NCBI RefSeq assembly: GCF_004801255.1
Contig: NZ_CP036295.1
Location: 1,115,001 to 1,179,000, forward strand
Source: Desulfovibrio desulfuricans
Lineage (GTDB): Bacteria > Desulfobacterota > Desulfovibrionia > Desulfovibrionales > Desulfovibrionaceae
DNA length: 64,000 nucleotides
Direction: 5' to 3'
Numbering within the stretch: the stretch's first letter is position 1; the number at the start of each line of letters is the position of its first letter. Both the position numbers and the translations under genes were made by a program. This document shows, one piece after another, positions 21,769 to 30,231 of the stretch. The notes beneath the pieces were generated by a model. It had not been told where the DNA came from, searched no databases, and saw only the letters and a program-made list of their open reading frames with translations.

Positions 21769-23208
21769 ATGGCATCAACAAAAGCCTTTAATGAAGACAA
21801 GGTAGCACTGCTTATCGGCTGCTTTATCTTCTTGATGGCCCTGGGCAAATTTGCAGGTCTGGACCTGCTGGGCTGGGGCCTCAAGATGGGCATGTGGGTC
21901 AAAAGCCCGCTTGACTGCTGGGCTTCGGCATCCAAGGGGTTTATGCCCGGCGTGGGGGCGCTGCTCGCCAGCTATGCGTTTATCGCGGCGGTGATGTCTG
22001 TGGGCATCAAGCTCATGAAGGGCGATATTGGTAAATTCCTTTACGGGTTTACCTGCATTTTCTTTATTGCCATCGCCTGCTACACTCTTGGCGCAAATGC
22101 CTTCATTGCCGCCAACCCCACCGAAATCACCAAATTGGGCATAACCTGGTCGCTGGGTTTGAGCACCGAGGCCGGACTTATTGTGGCCCTGGTGGTCGGT
22201 ATTCTGCTGGGCAACCTTACGCCCGGCTTTGCTGAATCCCTGCGCGAGGCCTGCCGCCCCGAACTTTTCGTCAAAATCGCCATCGTTATTCTTGGTGCGG
22301 AACTTGGCGTCAAGGCCGCAGACGCTGCCGGTTTTGCCGGTCACGTTATTTTCCGAGGCCTGTGCGCCATTGTTGAAGCCTACCTGCTGTACTGGTCCGT
22401 TGTTTACTACGTGGCCCGTAAGTATTTCAAGTTCAACAAGGAATGGGCTGCTCCTCTTGCTTCGGGCATTTCCATCTGCGGCGTCTCGGCAGCTATCGCC
22501 ACCGGCGGCGCCATTCGCGCCCGGCCTGTGGTGCCGATCATGGTTTCCTCGCTGGTCGTGGTCTTTACCTGCATTGAAATGCTCATTCTGCCCTTTATAG
22601 CCCAGTACTTCCTGTACACCGAGCCCATGGTGGCCGGCGGCTGGATGGGCCTTGCCGTCAAGTCTGACGGCGGCGCCATCGCCAGCGGCGCCATCACGGA
22701 ATCGCTGATTCTTTCCAAGATGGCTGGCCTTGGCACCAAGTGGGAGCCAGGCTGGATCGTGATGGTGACCACCACGGTCAAGATCTTCATCGACATGTTC
22801 ATCGGCGTGTGGGCCCTCGTCCTCGCCTACATCTGGACTGCCAAGTTTGACAAAACCCGTGGCGAACGCACCATGACCTGGAGCGACGTTATGGATCGCT
22901 TCCCCCGCTTTGTGCTGGGGTACCTTGGCACGTTCCTTATCCTTCTGTTTGCCTGCCTGTCTTCGCCCGAACTGCACAAGCTCGGCAAGTCCATGTCCGG
23001 CGCCATCAACAGCTTCCGCGTCATGTTCTTCCTGCTGACCTTCTTCAGCATCGGTCTGGTTTCCAACTTCCGCAAGCTGAAGGAAGAAGGCATCGGTCGC
23101 CTGGCCGTTGTGTACATTGTGTGCCTGTTCGGCTTCATCATCTGGGTGGGCCTGTTCATCTCCTACGCCTTCTTCCACGGCATGACCCCGCCTGTGATGG
23201 CCGGCTAG
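21769..23208 (+). CDS. YeiH/UPF0324-family putative sulfate exporter
   Basis: The product is 479 residues with the ATG at 21769 preceded by GGAGGA. At least eleven hydrophobic segments span the length. Family signature blocks near the middle (VKIAIVILGAELGVKA and GISICGVSAAIATGGAI) fit the conserved-hypothetical sulfate exporter family. It is longer than the usual 330-350 residues because of an N-terminal extension with extra membrane segments and a longer C-terminal half. The transport direction and substrate are family-level inference. A 54-residue membrane protein follows 20 bases later, ahead of a shared terminator. Confidence 0.8.
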   Translation: MASTKAFNEDKVALLIGCFIFLMALGKFAGLDLLGWGLKMGMWVKSPLDCWASASKGFMPGVGALLASYAFIAAVMSVGIKLMKGDIGKFLYGFTCIFFIAIACYTLGANAFIAANPTEITKLGITWSLGLSTEAGLIVALVVGILLGNLTPGFAESLREACRPELFVKIAIVILGAELGVKAADAAGFAGHVIFRGLCAIVEAYLLYWSVVYYVARKYFKFNKEWAAPLASGISICGVSAAIATGGAIRARPVVPIMVSSLVVVFTCIEMLILPFIAQYFLYTEPMVAGGWMGLAVKSDGGAIASGAITESLILSKMAGLGTKWEPGWIVMVTTTVKIFIDMFIGVWALVLAYIWTAKFDKTRGERTMTWSDVMDRFPRFVLGYLGTFLILLFACLSSPELHKLGKSMSGAINSFRVMFFLLTFFSIGLVSNFRKLKEEGIGRLAVVYIVCLFGFIIWVGLFISYAFFHGMTPPVMAG

Positions 23209-23228
23209 TTTACTATACGGAGTAAATT

Positions 23229-23393
23229 ATGGAAACGAAAACTGAAGTTAAGCTCCACGAAGAAATTGAAAAGATGGAATATGAACCGTTGGATCCCGTT
23301 GAACTCAAGCTCGTACACTGGAGCTGGGGCCTCGGCGTGGTCCTGCTGGTGGTGCTCTTTGTCATCAGCAAGTTTGTCATGACCACGCACTAG
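23229..23393 (+). CDS. Small membrane protein co-transcribed with the exporter
   Basis: The product is 54 residues. A charged N-terminal half (rich in Glu and Lys, residues 1-28) is followed by one strongly hydrophobic segment, about residues 31-48 (WSWGLGVVLLVVLFVISKF), and a short tail. GGAG lies six bases before the ATG. It starts 20 bases after the exporter stop and is followed by a strong terminator, so the two form one transcription unit. I recognise no family. A small accessory subunit of the transporter is a reasonable inference. Confidence 0.75.
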   Translation: METKTEVKLHEEIEKMEYEPLDPVELKLVHWSWGLGVVLLVVLFVISKFVMTTH

Positions 23394-23419
23394 ACGTGTC
23401 TGACAGCCGTTGATATGTA

Positions 23420-23452
23420 CGCCGGGGAGGGTTTTCCTCCCCGGCGTTTTTG
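23420..23452 (+). terminator. Terminator of the exporter operon
   Basis: Arms CGCCGGGGAGG and CCTCCCCGGCG with a GTTTT loop are followed by TTTTT. It lies 27 bases after the stop of the 54-residue protein. Confidence 0.92.
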
Positions 23453-23619
23453 TCTCAACGACAGGTGCGACAACAACAGCCGCGCGATGTGCCGCAGTTG
23501 CAAACCAGCATCTGCATCGCAGTCTGCTTTTGTCCATACGGCACGCAGAACTGCCGTATGGGTGGACTGATAAATTTTTGCCCGGCAGCCGCGGGCGAAA
23601 CCCAGTTAAGGATAAGGCC

Positions 23620-23850
23620 ATGCCGCGTTATCATCTGCGTTTTATGAAAGGCCCCAACTATACGCTGAATCTGGAATATGAAGCGACTGTGGAGGCCCCG
23701 TCATTTGAAGAAGCCCTGAAGCCTCACACCGACTGGCCCATAACCGAAAGTTACGACCACGCCACGGCAACGGCCTGGAACCCCGGAACCTCCATGTACT
23801 ATCAGGAAATGTGGGAGGCGGCTCTGCTGCCTGACAACGAGGGCAAGTAA
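23620..23850 (+). CDS. Small conserved-looking hypothetical protein
   Basis: The product is 76 residues, starting at ATG 23620 with AAGG upstream. It is soluble, rich in aromatic residues (YHLRFMKGPNYTLNLEY; MYYQEMWEAALL) and carries no Cys. It overlaps the next gene by one base (TAATG), so the two are translationally coupled. I do not recognise a family. Coupling to a DUF523 protein is the only functional clue. Confidence 0.7.
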   Translation: MPRYHLRFMKGPNYTLNLEYEATVEAPSFEEALKPHTDWPITESYDHATATAWNPGTSMYYQEMWEAALLPDNEGK

Positions 23851-24284
23851 TGGCCGCGCGCTACATTGTCAGTGCGTGCCTTGCAGGCGAGCACTGCCGT
23901 TACGACGGCGGCGACAATACCTGTGCGCGTGTGACGCGGCTTGTGGAGGAGGGCAGAGCCATCCCTGCCTGTCCTGAACAGCTGGGCGGCCTTGATACGC
24001 CCCGCAGCCCCTGCGAGCGTGTGGGCGATCGCGTCATGAACCGTGACGGGCACGACGTTACCCTTGCCTTTGAACAGGGCGCAGCCCGCGCCGTGGAGCT
24101 GGCCCGCCAAGGTGGCTGCACGGCGGCCATCCTGAAAAGCCGGTCGCCCTCCTGCGGCTTTGACCGCATCTATGACGGTACTTTCAGCCACGCGCTTTGC
24201 GCTGGCGACGGAGTGTGGGCAGCCATGTTGCGGGCAGAGGGGTTTGTTCTTTATAGTGAGGAGCAATTGCCCCCCGAGGCCTGA
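23850..24284 (+). CDS. DUF523 family protein
   Basis: The product is 144 residues with the family's cysteine motifs: CLAGEHCRYDG at the N-terminus, CPEQLGGLDTPRSPCE (cysteines near 41 and 55), and KSRSPSCGFD near residue 105. The conserved cysteines could bind metal or a cluster, but the biochemical role of DUF523 is not established. The start codon shares a base with the preceding stop. It converges on the hydrogenase protease gene. Confidence 0.85.
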   Translation: MAARYIVSACLAGEHCRYDGGDNTCARVTRLVEEGRAIPACPEQLGGLDTPRSPCERVGDRVMNRDGHDVTLAFEQGAARAVELARQGGCTAAILKSRSPSCGFDRIYDGTFSHALCAGDGVWAAMLRAEGFVLYSEEQLPPEA

Positions 24285-24315
24285 TTTTTCAAGCTGTTTG
24301 CATGGCAATACGATA

Positions 24316-24353
24316 CAGGGCCGGGCGCTCCCAAACGGGAGTGTCCGGCCCTG
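24316..24353. terminator. Strong hairpin between convergent genes
   Basis: Nine outer base pairs (CAGGGCCGG / CCGGCCCTG) and five inner pairs (CTCCC / GGGAG) enclose an AAAC loop. It sits between the DUF523 gene and the hydrogenase protease gene, where a bidirectional terminator is expected. Neither side has a real U tract, so efficiency is uncertain. Confidence 0.45.
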
Positions 24354-24419
24354 CTGCTTGCCTGACTTGTGCTCGAAAATAAATGGATATGCGCCCAGCA
24401 GGCCGGGCGTCAGGCGCGC

Positions 24420-24911
24420 TTAGACTTTGGGAGCTGCAAGGGCTATGCCTCGCTGTTCGAGAGCGGCGACCACCTTGGTGCAAAATTCCGGCAGCAGGGC
24501 CTGCGCCTGCGGGGTCAGCCCCACCTGCATGGTGTGGTAGTCAAACGGCTGTAGCCCAAAAACAACAGCCTGAACCTCGTGACCCGCCATGCTGCACGTT
24601 ACCAGGGTGTCCAGCAGGTCTGTCTGGTGCATGGAATCCCTGAAACTCAGACTTTTACGCAGGTCTTCGCCCTCAAGCATGTAGACTGTTCCGGGTTTTT
24701 CCGGCCCAAGCACAACGTCAAGAACAACCAGCGTGTCGCAGTCCATCAGCTCGGTCATAAGCATGAGGCCCTGGGTGCCGCCGTCTTCAAGGCGAACATT
24801 TTCAGGCCACGTGTAGTTGGCCTGCAGGTATTCCACTGCGCGCACGCCAAAACCCTCGTCAGTCAGCAGGATATTGCCGACGCCCATAATCAGTACTTTT
24901 TTTTGTTCCAC
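24420..24911 (-). CDS. hynD: [NiFe] hydrogenase maturation protease
   Basis: The product is 163 residues. It belongs to the HyaD/HybD endopeptidase family, which removes the C-terminal extension of the large subunit after nickel insertion. The nickel-sensing residues are present: Glu19 (in TDEGFG), Asp65 (VVLD) and His95. It starts with GTG after an AGAG-type ribosome site. It lies downstream of the structural genes, but a terminator and about 200 bases separate them, so it may have its own promoter or depend on read-through. Confidence 0.93.
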   Translation of the reverse strand: MEQKKVLIMGVGNILLTDEGFGVRAVEYLQANYTWPENVRLEDGGTQGLMLMTELMDCDTLVVLDVVLGPEKPGTVYMLEGEDLRKSLSFRDSMHQTDLLDTLVTCSMAGHEVQAVVFGLQPFDYHTMQVGLTPQAQALLPEFCTKVVAALEQRGIALAAPKV

Positions 24912-25078
24912 GGTGTGCTCTCATGTGGGATTGCTGCGTTGGTGCCCGGCGTCTGTCAGTATGCGTGTGCGGCACGTCTGTGCAGTATGTCAGAATAAGT
25001 GGTCGCGGTCTATTGCGTTTGCACTGCGGCATAGTTGCGCGCCATGTGGGACGATGCGGATGTTGCGGCGGTGCGGCC

Positions 25079-25109
25079 AAAAAAAGGGCGGGGTAAACCC
25101 CGCCCTTTG
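25079..25109 (-). terminator. Terminator after the hydrogenase structural genes
   Basis: AAAGGGCGGGG pairs with CCCCGCCCTTT around a short loop, followed on the minus strand by a run of seven T. It lies about 20 bases past the large-subunit stop. Confidence 0.9.
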
Positions 25110-25130
25110 TCAATGCTTGTTCAGTGCGTA

Positions 25131-26810
25131 TTACAGCACCTTGAACTTGTGCACTTCGTTGGTTTCTCCATCGATAACGTGCACGGCGCAAGCAATGCAG
25201 GGGTCGAAAGAGTGGATAGTGCGCAGGATTTCCACCGGGCGCTTGGGATCGGCCACAGGGGTGCCGATGAGGGCTTCTTCGGCCGCACCCATAACGCCCT
25301 TGGCGTCGCGAGGTCCGAGGTTCCAGGTGGTGGGCACGACCAGCTGGAAGTTGCCGATCTTGCCGTTTTCAATGCGGAGCCAGTGCGAAAGACCGCCGCG
25401 GGGGGCATCAAGGATGCCCACGCCCTTAGCATTGGCAGGTACGGCGTAGTTTTCGACGATCTGCTTGTCTTTGGCAATGTTGTTTTCGTATTCGTTGAGC
25501 CAGTTTTCGGTCTGCTGGGCGATAACCAGGGTCTGGATACCGCGGGCGGCCGTACGGCCCAGGGTGGAGAACAGCGCTTCGGGACCCACGTTAAGGGCCT
25601 TCAGCACGCCGTCCACAGCGGGCTTGATGGTTTTGTGGTTCTGGCCGTAGGCCACCAGCACCTGAGCGAGGGGGCCGGTTTCCATCGACTGTCCGGCGTA
25701 GCGGGGCGCCTTGAGCCAGGAATAACGGTCGGTATCGCCCATCTTGGTGAAGGCAGGTTTGGTCTCGCCTTCGTAGGGGGTGAGGGCCTTGTCTCCCTCG
25801 TACCAGCTGTGGCGCACGTGTTCTTCAATCTTGGTGGGATCAAAGGGCTGCACCGAGCCGATCTTGCGGTCATAAATGACGCCGGGCTTGTACCAGCGGC
25901 TGTTGAGGTCGCGTTCGCCGCCAGCAGCGGGAAACTCGCCAAAGGCCATGAAGTTGTGCGTGCCGCCAAGGGCGGCCCAGTCTTTGTACTGGCCAGCCAC
26001 CATGAGCAGGTCGGGAATGTAGACCTGTTCAATGAAGGTGCGGGCCTTCTTGTACAGCTCGCGGAATTCCTTGATGCGCTGGGGGGTCAGGGCTTCGTAG
26101 CAGGTCACGCCGCCGGCGACCGTAAACTGGGTGTGCGGGTTTTTGGCGCCAAACACGGCCATGCCCTTGGCAATGTCCACCTGGGCGCGCAGGGCTTCCA
26201 GATAGTGGGTGGTGGCAACCAGGTTGGCTTCGGGCTCAAGGTAGTAGCTCGGGTGGCCGCCCAGGAAGTAGGCGTTGGTGAAGGGGCCAAGCTGGCCGCT
26301 TTCAATAAAGGTCTTCAGTTTTGCCTGCACGGCGGCAAAGTCTTCTGCCTTGGCCGGGCGGGGTGAAATGGACTGGGCAAGCTTGGCGGCCTTGGCCGGG
26401 TCGGCCTGCAGGGCATTGGCCACGTCCACAAAGTCAAGCGCGTGCAGATGATAAAAATGCACCAAGTGGTCATGCATGAACTGCATGGCCATGACAAGGT
26501 TGCGGATGTAGGTGGCGTTGGCCGGGATGGGCTTGTTGATGGCGTCTTCAAGCGCGCGGGTGGAGGCCAGGGCGTGCGTGTATGTGCATACGCCGCAGGT
26601 GCGCTGGGTGAAGTGCTGCGCATCGCGGGGATCGCGGCCCTTCAGGATGACTTCAAGGCCGCGGAAAAGCGTACCGCAGCTGCGGGCGTCTTTGATTTTG
26701 CCGCCTTCAACTTCCACTTCAATACGCAGATGCCCTTCGATGCGGGTCAGCGGGTCCACCACAATGGGCCCGGAGTAACTGCTCTGGGGCGTTTGTTTGA
26801 TCTGGCTCAT
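25131..26810 (-). CDS. hynA: Periplasmic [NiFe] hydrogenase large subunit
   Basis: The product is 559 residues. It carries the Ni-Fe(CN)2CO active site for reversible hydrogen oxidation. The four ligands are Cys72 and Cys75 (RTCGVCTYTH) and Cys538 and Cys541 (DPCIACAVH). All four are Cys, so this is a [NiFe], not [NiFeSe], enzyme. After His544 a 15-residue tail remains for removal by the HynD protease. It starts eight bases after the small-subunit stop, with AGGGGG as ribosome site. It has no signal peptide and should be exported with the Tat-bearing small subunit. Confidence 0.97.
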   Translation of the reverse strand: MSQIKQTPQSSYSGPIVVDPLTRIEGHLRIEVEVEGGKIKDARSCGTLFRGLEVILKGRDPRDAQHFTQRTCGVCTYTHALASTRALEDAINKPIPANATYIRNLVMAMQFMHDHLVHFYHLHALDFVDVANALQADPAKAAKLAQSISPRPAKAEDFAAVQAKLKTFIESGQLGPFTNAYFLGGHPSYYLEPEANLVATTHYLEALRAQVDIAKGMAVFGAKNPHTQFTVAGGVTCYEALTPQRIKEFRELYKKARTFIEQVYIPDLLMVAGQYKDWAALGGTHNFMAFGEFPAAGGERDLNSRWYKPGVIYDRKIGSVQPFDPTKIEEHVRHSWYEGDKALTPYEGETKPAFTKMGDTDRYSWLKAPRYAGQSMETGPLAQVLVAYGQNHKTIKPAVDGVLKALNVGPEALFSTLGRTAARGIQTLVIAQQTENWLNEYENNIAKDKQIVENYAVPANAKGVGILDAPRGGLSHWLRIENGKIGNFQLVVPTTWNLGPRDAKGVMGAAEEALIGTPVADPKRPVEILRTIHSFDPCIACAVHVIDGETNEVHKFKVL

Positions 26811-26818
26811 GATTCCCC

Positions 26819-27766
26819 CTAGTTCTGGTAGAACGGCGACATTTCGTCCCAGAAACCGGGTTCACTGCAACCAATGCAGGGATGCCCGGCAGCCACCGGC
26901 CAGTTGGTCTCGTTAAAGAGAACCTTGGGACAGTTGTTGTACGTCTGCGGGCCCTTGCAGCCCACTTCGTAGAGGCACCAGCCCTTGCGCGCTTCTTCGG
27001 AATTGAAGGAAGGCGCAAACTCGCCGGCGTCGAAGTGCTTGCGGCGTTCGCAAAGGTCGTGGACGCTCTGGCCGAAGAACATGAGCGGGCGGCCCAGTTC
27101 GTCGAGTTCGATCTTCTGGCCCTGCAAAAAGGCCACAAGTGCGCCGACCATGTTGAGGGGGTTGGGGGGACAGCCGGGGATGTTGATGCCCTTTACGCCC
27201 AGGCTGGCGAAGCATTCGTTGACGCCCTTGGCGCCGGTGGGGTTGGGCTTGGCAGCCTGAACGCCGCCGTAGCAGGCACAGGTGCCGATGTTTACCACGG
27301 CCTTGGCCTTGGGCAGAATTTCCTTGCAGATGTCATACATGGTGTGCCCGGCGATGTAGCCGTACTTGTTGTCCATGCCCGTAGGAATGGCGCCTTCGAC
27401 CATGCAGACAAAGCCATTGGGATTTTCCACGGCGGCATGCAGGGCTTGTTCGGCGGCTTCACCGGCGGCGGCCATGATGGTTTCGTGGTAGTCAAGGGAG
27501 ATGGTGTCAAGAATGACGGCATCAATGAAGGGTTTGTAGGTACGCAGCAGCGCTTCGGAGCAGCCCGTGCATTCAGCAGCGTGCAGATACACCACTGAAG
27601 GACGGCGTCCGGTCAGCGCAGCGGCTACCTCGGAGGCGAATGAAGGGCCGAAGCCCATGGTCACCGCCACCGCCGTGCAGAATTTCATGAAATCACGGCG
27701 GCTTATGCCCTGGCGCTCTAAACGCTCTTCTCCGCCTTTTTTGCCCAGACCCACGGCAATACGCAT
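26819..27766 (-). CDS. hynB: Periplasmic [NiFe] hydrogenase small subunit
   Basis: The product is 315 residues with the start at 27766, which has GGAGG upstream; the open frame extends further but without family similarity. The Tat signal SRRDFMKF (Arg23-Arg24) is followed by a hydrophobic stretch. All iron-sulfur ligands of the D. gigas enzyme can be placed: proximal C66, C69, C163, C199; distal H236, C239, C264, C270; medial C279, C297, C300. It passes electrons from the active site, probably to a periplasmic cytochrome c3. It heads the operon with hynA. Confidence 0.97.
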   Translation of the reverse strand: MRIAVGLGKKGGEERLERQGISRRDFMKFCTAVAVTMGFGPSFASEVAAALTGRRPSVVYLHAAECTGCSEALLRTYKPFIDAVILDTISLDYHETIMAAAGEAAEQALHAAVENPNGFVCMVEGAIPTGMDNKYGYIAGHTMYDICKEILPKAKAVVNIGTCACYGGVQAAKPNPTGAKGVNECFASLGVKGINIPGCPPNPLNMVGALVAFLQGQKIELDELGRPLMFFGQSVHDLCERRKHFDAGEFAPSFNSEEARKGWCLYEVGCKGPQTYNNCPKVLFNETNWPVAAGHPCIGCSEPGFWDEMSPFYQN

Positions 27767-28203
27767 AATAGCCTCCTGGCAAAAGTGAGTGAAAGGCTTT
27801 GGGACCCTGCCACAGGGCCCGTGTGCGGCGCAACAAAATCGCGCCAACTCCGCGTCAAGACAGCGGCGCAACGAGGTACGAGGCCGCGCTATCAGCGGCG
27901 CTGTCAGCAAACGAAAATCAGCAACGCTGGCGGTGCGTTGCTGCGTAATTTTTAACGGCAATCCCCAAGAGTGCCACACGCCGCAAGGCGACCACCTGCT
28001 TCATCGAAGCCTATACTTCTCGCTGCAAACGGTCAATAGGAAGGAACTTTTTTTGTTTTCTCTTCATCGGCCGCACAGGGGGCCGACCCCCCCACGTGTC
28101 TGGTGGTTGCCTAGGCTTGTCGCATGGGCTACGGTGCGAGAATCGCGTGGCATTATTGCAAAAAAACGCGGCAATTTCCAACACCAGCACAGCAGAGGAC
28201 GGC
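27767..28203. other. Divergent control region between hynB and the MetY-type gene
   Basis: These 437 bases hold no gene. They must contain promoters in both directions. The only clear structure is a perfect 9-bp palindrome at 27919-27943. I looked for SAM-I, SAM-II and SAH riboswitch signatures before the MetY-type gene and found none. Confidence 0.45.
27919..27943. promoter_or_regulatory. Perfect inverted repeat in the hydrogenase upstream region
   Basis: CAGCAACGC (27919-27927) and GCGTTGCTG (27935-27943) enclose seven bases. It is about 155 bases upstream of the hynB start. It could be an operator or, as CGTAATTTTT follows on the plus strand, a weak terminator. Confidence 0.4.
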
Positions 28204-29466
28204 ATGAAAACGGAATCTCTTTGTCTGCACGCCGGGTACGAACCGGGCAACGGCGAACCCCGCGTTCTGCCTATAGTGCAGAGCACCACCTTCAAATACT
28301 CCACCACCGCCGAAGTGGCGAAACTTTTTGATCTTGCCGAAGCAGGCTTTTTTTATTCCCGCCTGGGCAACCCCACGGTAGACGCCGTGGAGCAAAAGAT
28401 TGCGGCCCTCGAGGGCGGCGTGGGCGCGCTGTGCACCTCGTCGGGCCAGGCAGCGAGCATGCTGTCGCTGCTCAACGTTGCCCAGAGCGGCGACCACGTG
28501 GTCAGCGCCGCCAGCATCTACGGCGGCACGTTCAATCTTTTTGCCGTTACCCTCAAAAAGCTGGGTATTGAAGTAACCTTTGTGGATCAAAACGCCTCAG
28601 AGGCTGAGCTTGAAAAGGCATTTCGCCCCAATACCCGCGCCGTGTTTGGCGAAACGCTCTCCAACCCCTCCATGGATGTGCTGGACATCGAGCGCTTTGC
28701 CAACCTTGCCCACAGGCACAGGCTGCCCTTCATTATAGACAATACCTTTGCCACGCCCGTGCTCTGCCGCCCCTTTGAGTATGGGGCCGACATTGTTGTG
28801 CACTCCACCACCAAATACATGGATGGTCATGCCCTGCAGGTTGGCGGCGTTGTCGTGGACAGCGGCAACTTTGACTGGACTTCGGGCAAGTTTCCCGAAT
28901 TTACCGAGCCCGATCCTTCCTACCATGGCCTGGTCTACGCCGAGGCCTTTGGCAAGGCGGCCTATATCGTCAAGGCCCGCGTACAGCTCATGCGCGACAT
29001 GGGTTGCTGCCAGAGCCCCCAGGGCGCGTTTTACATCAACCAGGGCCTTGAAACCCTGCCCCTGCGCATGGAGCGCCACTGCCGCAATGCCGAGGCCGTA
29101 GCCGCCTACCTTGAAAAGCACCCTGCAGTGGAATTCGTCAACTATCCGCGCCTTCCCGGCCACCCGCAAAAAGCCCTGGCCGACAAATATCTGCCCAAGG
29201 GATGCAGCGGCGTCATCTCTCTCTCCCTCAAGGGCGGGCGCGAAGCTGGCGCGAACTTTATCGACAACCTCAAGATGATTTCGCTCCAGGTGCACGTGGC
29301 CGACATCCGCACCTGCGTGCTTCACCCTGCCAGTTCCACCCACCGTCAGCTGACCGACGAGCAGCTGCACGAGGCGGGCATCACCCCCGGCATGGTGCGC
29401 CTCTCTGTTGGCGTTGAACATGTTGATGATATTATAGCCGATCTCGACCAAGCTCTTACGCGCTAA
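28204..29466 (+). CDS. O-acetylhomoserine sulfhydrylase / methionine gamma-lyase family enzyme
   Basis: The product is 420 residues with the start at 28204, preceded by AGAGGA. It is a Cys/Met metabolism PLP enzyme: SRLGNPTV, SSGQAA, the DNTFATPVLCRP block and the PLP lysine at residue 204 (STTKYMDGH). Length and sequence fit MetY (O-acetylhomoserine aminocarboxypropyltransferase, sulfide to homocysteine). Methionine gamma-lyase cannot be excluded from motifs alone. No other methionine gene is adjacent. Oddly, the last codons and the stop lie inside one arm of the repeat element that follows. Confidence 0.85.
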   Translation: MKTESLCLHAGYEPGNGEPRVLPIVQSTTFKYSTTAEVAKLFDLAEAGFFYSRLGNPTVDAVEQKIAALEGGVGALCTSSGQAASMLSLLNVAQSGDHVVSAASIYGGTFNLFAVTLKKLGIEVTFVDQNASEAELEKAFRPNTRAVFGETLSNPSMDVLDIERFANLAHRHRLPFIIDNTFATPVLCRPFEYGADIVVHSTTKYMDGHALQVGGVVVDSGNFDWTSGKFPEFTEPDPSYHGLVYAEAFGKAAYIVKARVQLMRDMGCCQSPQGAFYINQGLETLPLRMERHCRNAEAVAAYLEKHPAVEFVNYPRLPGHPQKALADKYLPKGCSGVISLSLKGGREAGANFIDNLKMISLQVHVADIRTCVLHPASSTHRQLTDEQLHEAGITPGMVRLSVGVEHVDDIIADLDQALTR

Positions 29467-30020
29467 GGTCTTTTTGGCCGCTGACGGCGTCAGGCGGATC
29501 TTTTACTCGGTCATGCACGTCTGTGTGCACTCCCTGTGCAAAAGATCCGCCTTTCTTGTCAGCGGCCAAAAATCCTCTTAGCGCGAAACGCCCAGCGTCA
29601 TAGCGCGGGGCGTGGTGGAACGGCTGTTGGACGGCGTCAGGCGGATTTTTTGCCCGGTCATGCACGTCTGTGTGCACTCCCGCGCAAAAGATCCGCCTTT
29701 CTTGTCAGCGGCCAAAAATCCTCTTGGCGCGAAACGCCCAGCGTCATAGAGCGGGGCGTGGTGGAACGGCTGTTGGACGGCGTCAGGCGGATTTTTTGCC
29801 CGGTCATGCACGTCTGTGTGCACTCCCGCGCAAAAGATCCGCCTTTCTTGTCAGCGGCCAAAAATCCTCTTGGCGCGAAACGCCCAGCGTCATAGAGCGG
29901 GGCGTGGTGGAACGGCTGTTGGACGGCGTCAGGCGGATTTTTTGCTCGGTCATGCACGTCTGTGCGCACTCCCTGCGCAAAAGATCCGCCTTTCTTGTCA
30001 GCGGCCAAAAATCCTCTTGG
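29460..30020. repeat. Four tandem ~146-bp units with nested inverted repeats
   Basis: The block beginning GACGGCGTCAGGCGGAT recurs at 29483, 29630, 29776 and 29922 (periods 147, 146, 146). Each unit contains GGCGGATCTTTT-like and AAAAGATCCGCC arms around an inner TGCAC/GTGCA stem. Unit 1 also has a perfect 15-bp outer stem (29471-29485 with 29558-29572), and the pairing extends left into the stop codon of the MetY-type gene. Because 146 is not a multiple of three and stops interrupt, it is not coding. It looks like a palindromic extragenic element that has duplicated in tandem. Confidence 0.9.
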
Positions 30021-30154
30021 CCCCTCCCCCCGTCGCGCCAGCTTTTTCGCCGCGCGGCTCCTTTGCCGCGTGCATTCAGGCCGTGACAAGCCCGTCCCAG
30101 AAACAGGGATTTTGGTTTGTCGGTCACCTCTGCCTGCTCCAGTACGGCAAATGC

Positions 30155-30205
30155 AAAAAGGTTGTGAAAACCGGCCAGTAACTGGCCTGTCTCCACAACC
30201 TTTTT
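30155..30205 (-). terminator. Terminator of the carboxypeptidase gene
   Basis: Outer arms AAAAAGGTTGTG and CACAACCTTTTT with an inner GGCCAGT/ACTGGCC stem lie about 27 bases past the stop of the minus-strand carboxypeptidase gene. A and T runs flank both sides, so it can work in both directions and also closes the repeat region. Confidence 0.85.
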
Positions 30206-30231
30206 ATTGGGCACATTTTCTGCGGTAATTG

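Noticed and set aside
21775-23178. 467-codon minus-strand open frame opposite the exporter
   Set aside because: Antisense to a clear polytopic membrane protein; its His/Gln/Asp-rich composition is the usual complement of hydrophobic codons.
25131-26810. [NiFeSe] hydrogenase
   Set aside because: Both C-terminal active-site positions are encoded as Cys, and no in-frame TGA is present.
28000-28203. SAM or SAH riboswitch before the MetY-type gene
   Set aside because: None of the conserved core sequences could be found.
29536-30214. Overlapping open frames with repeated peptides in the tandem repeat
   Set aside because: The 146-bp period is not a multiple of three, so the frames shift between units; the structure is explained by inverted repeats.
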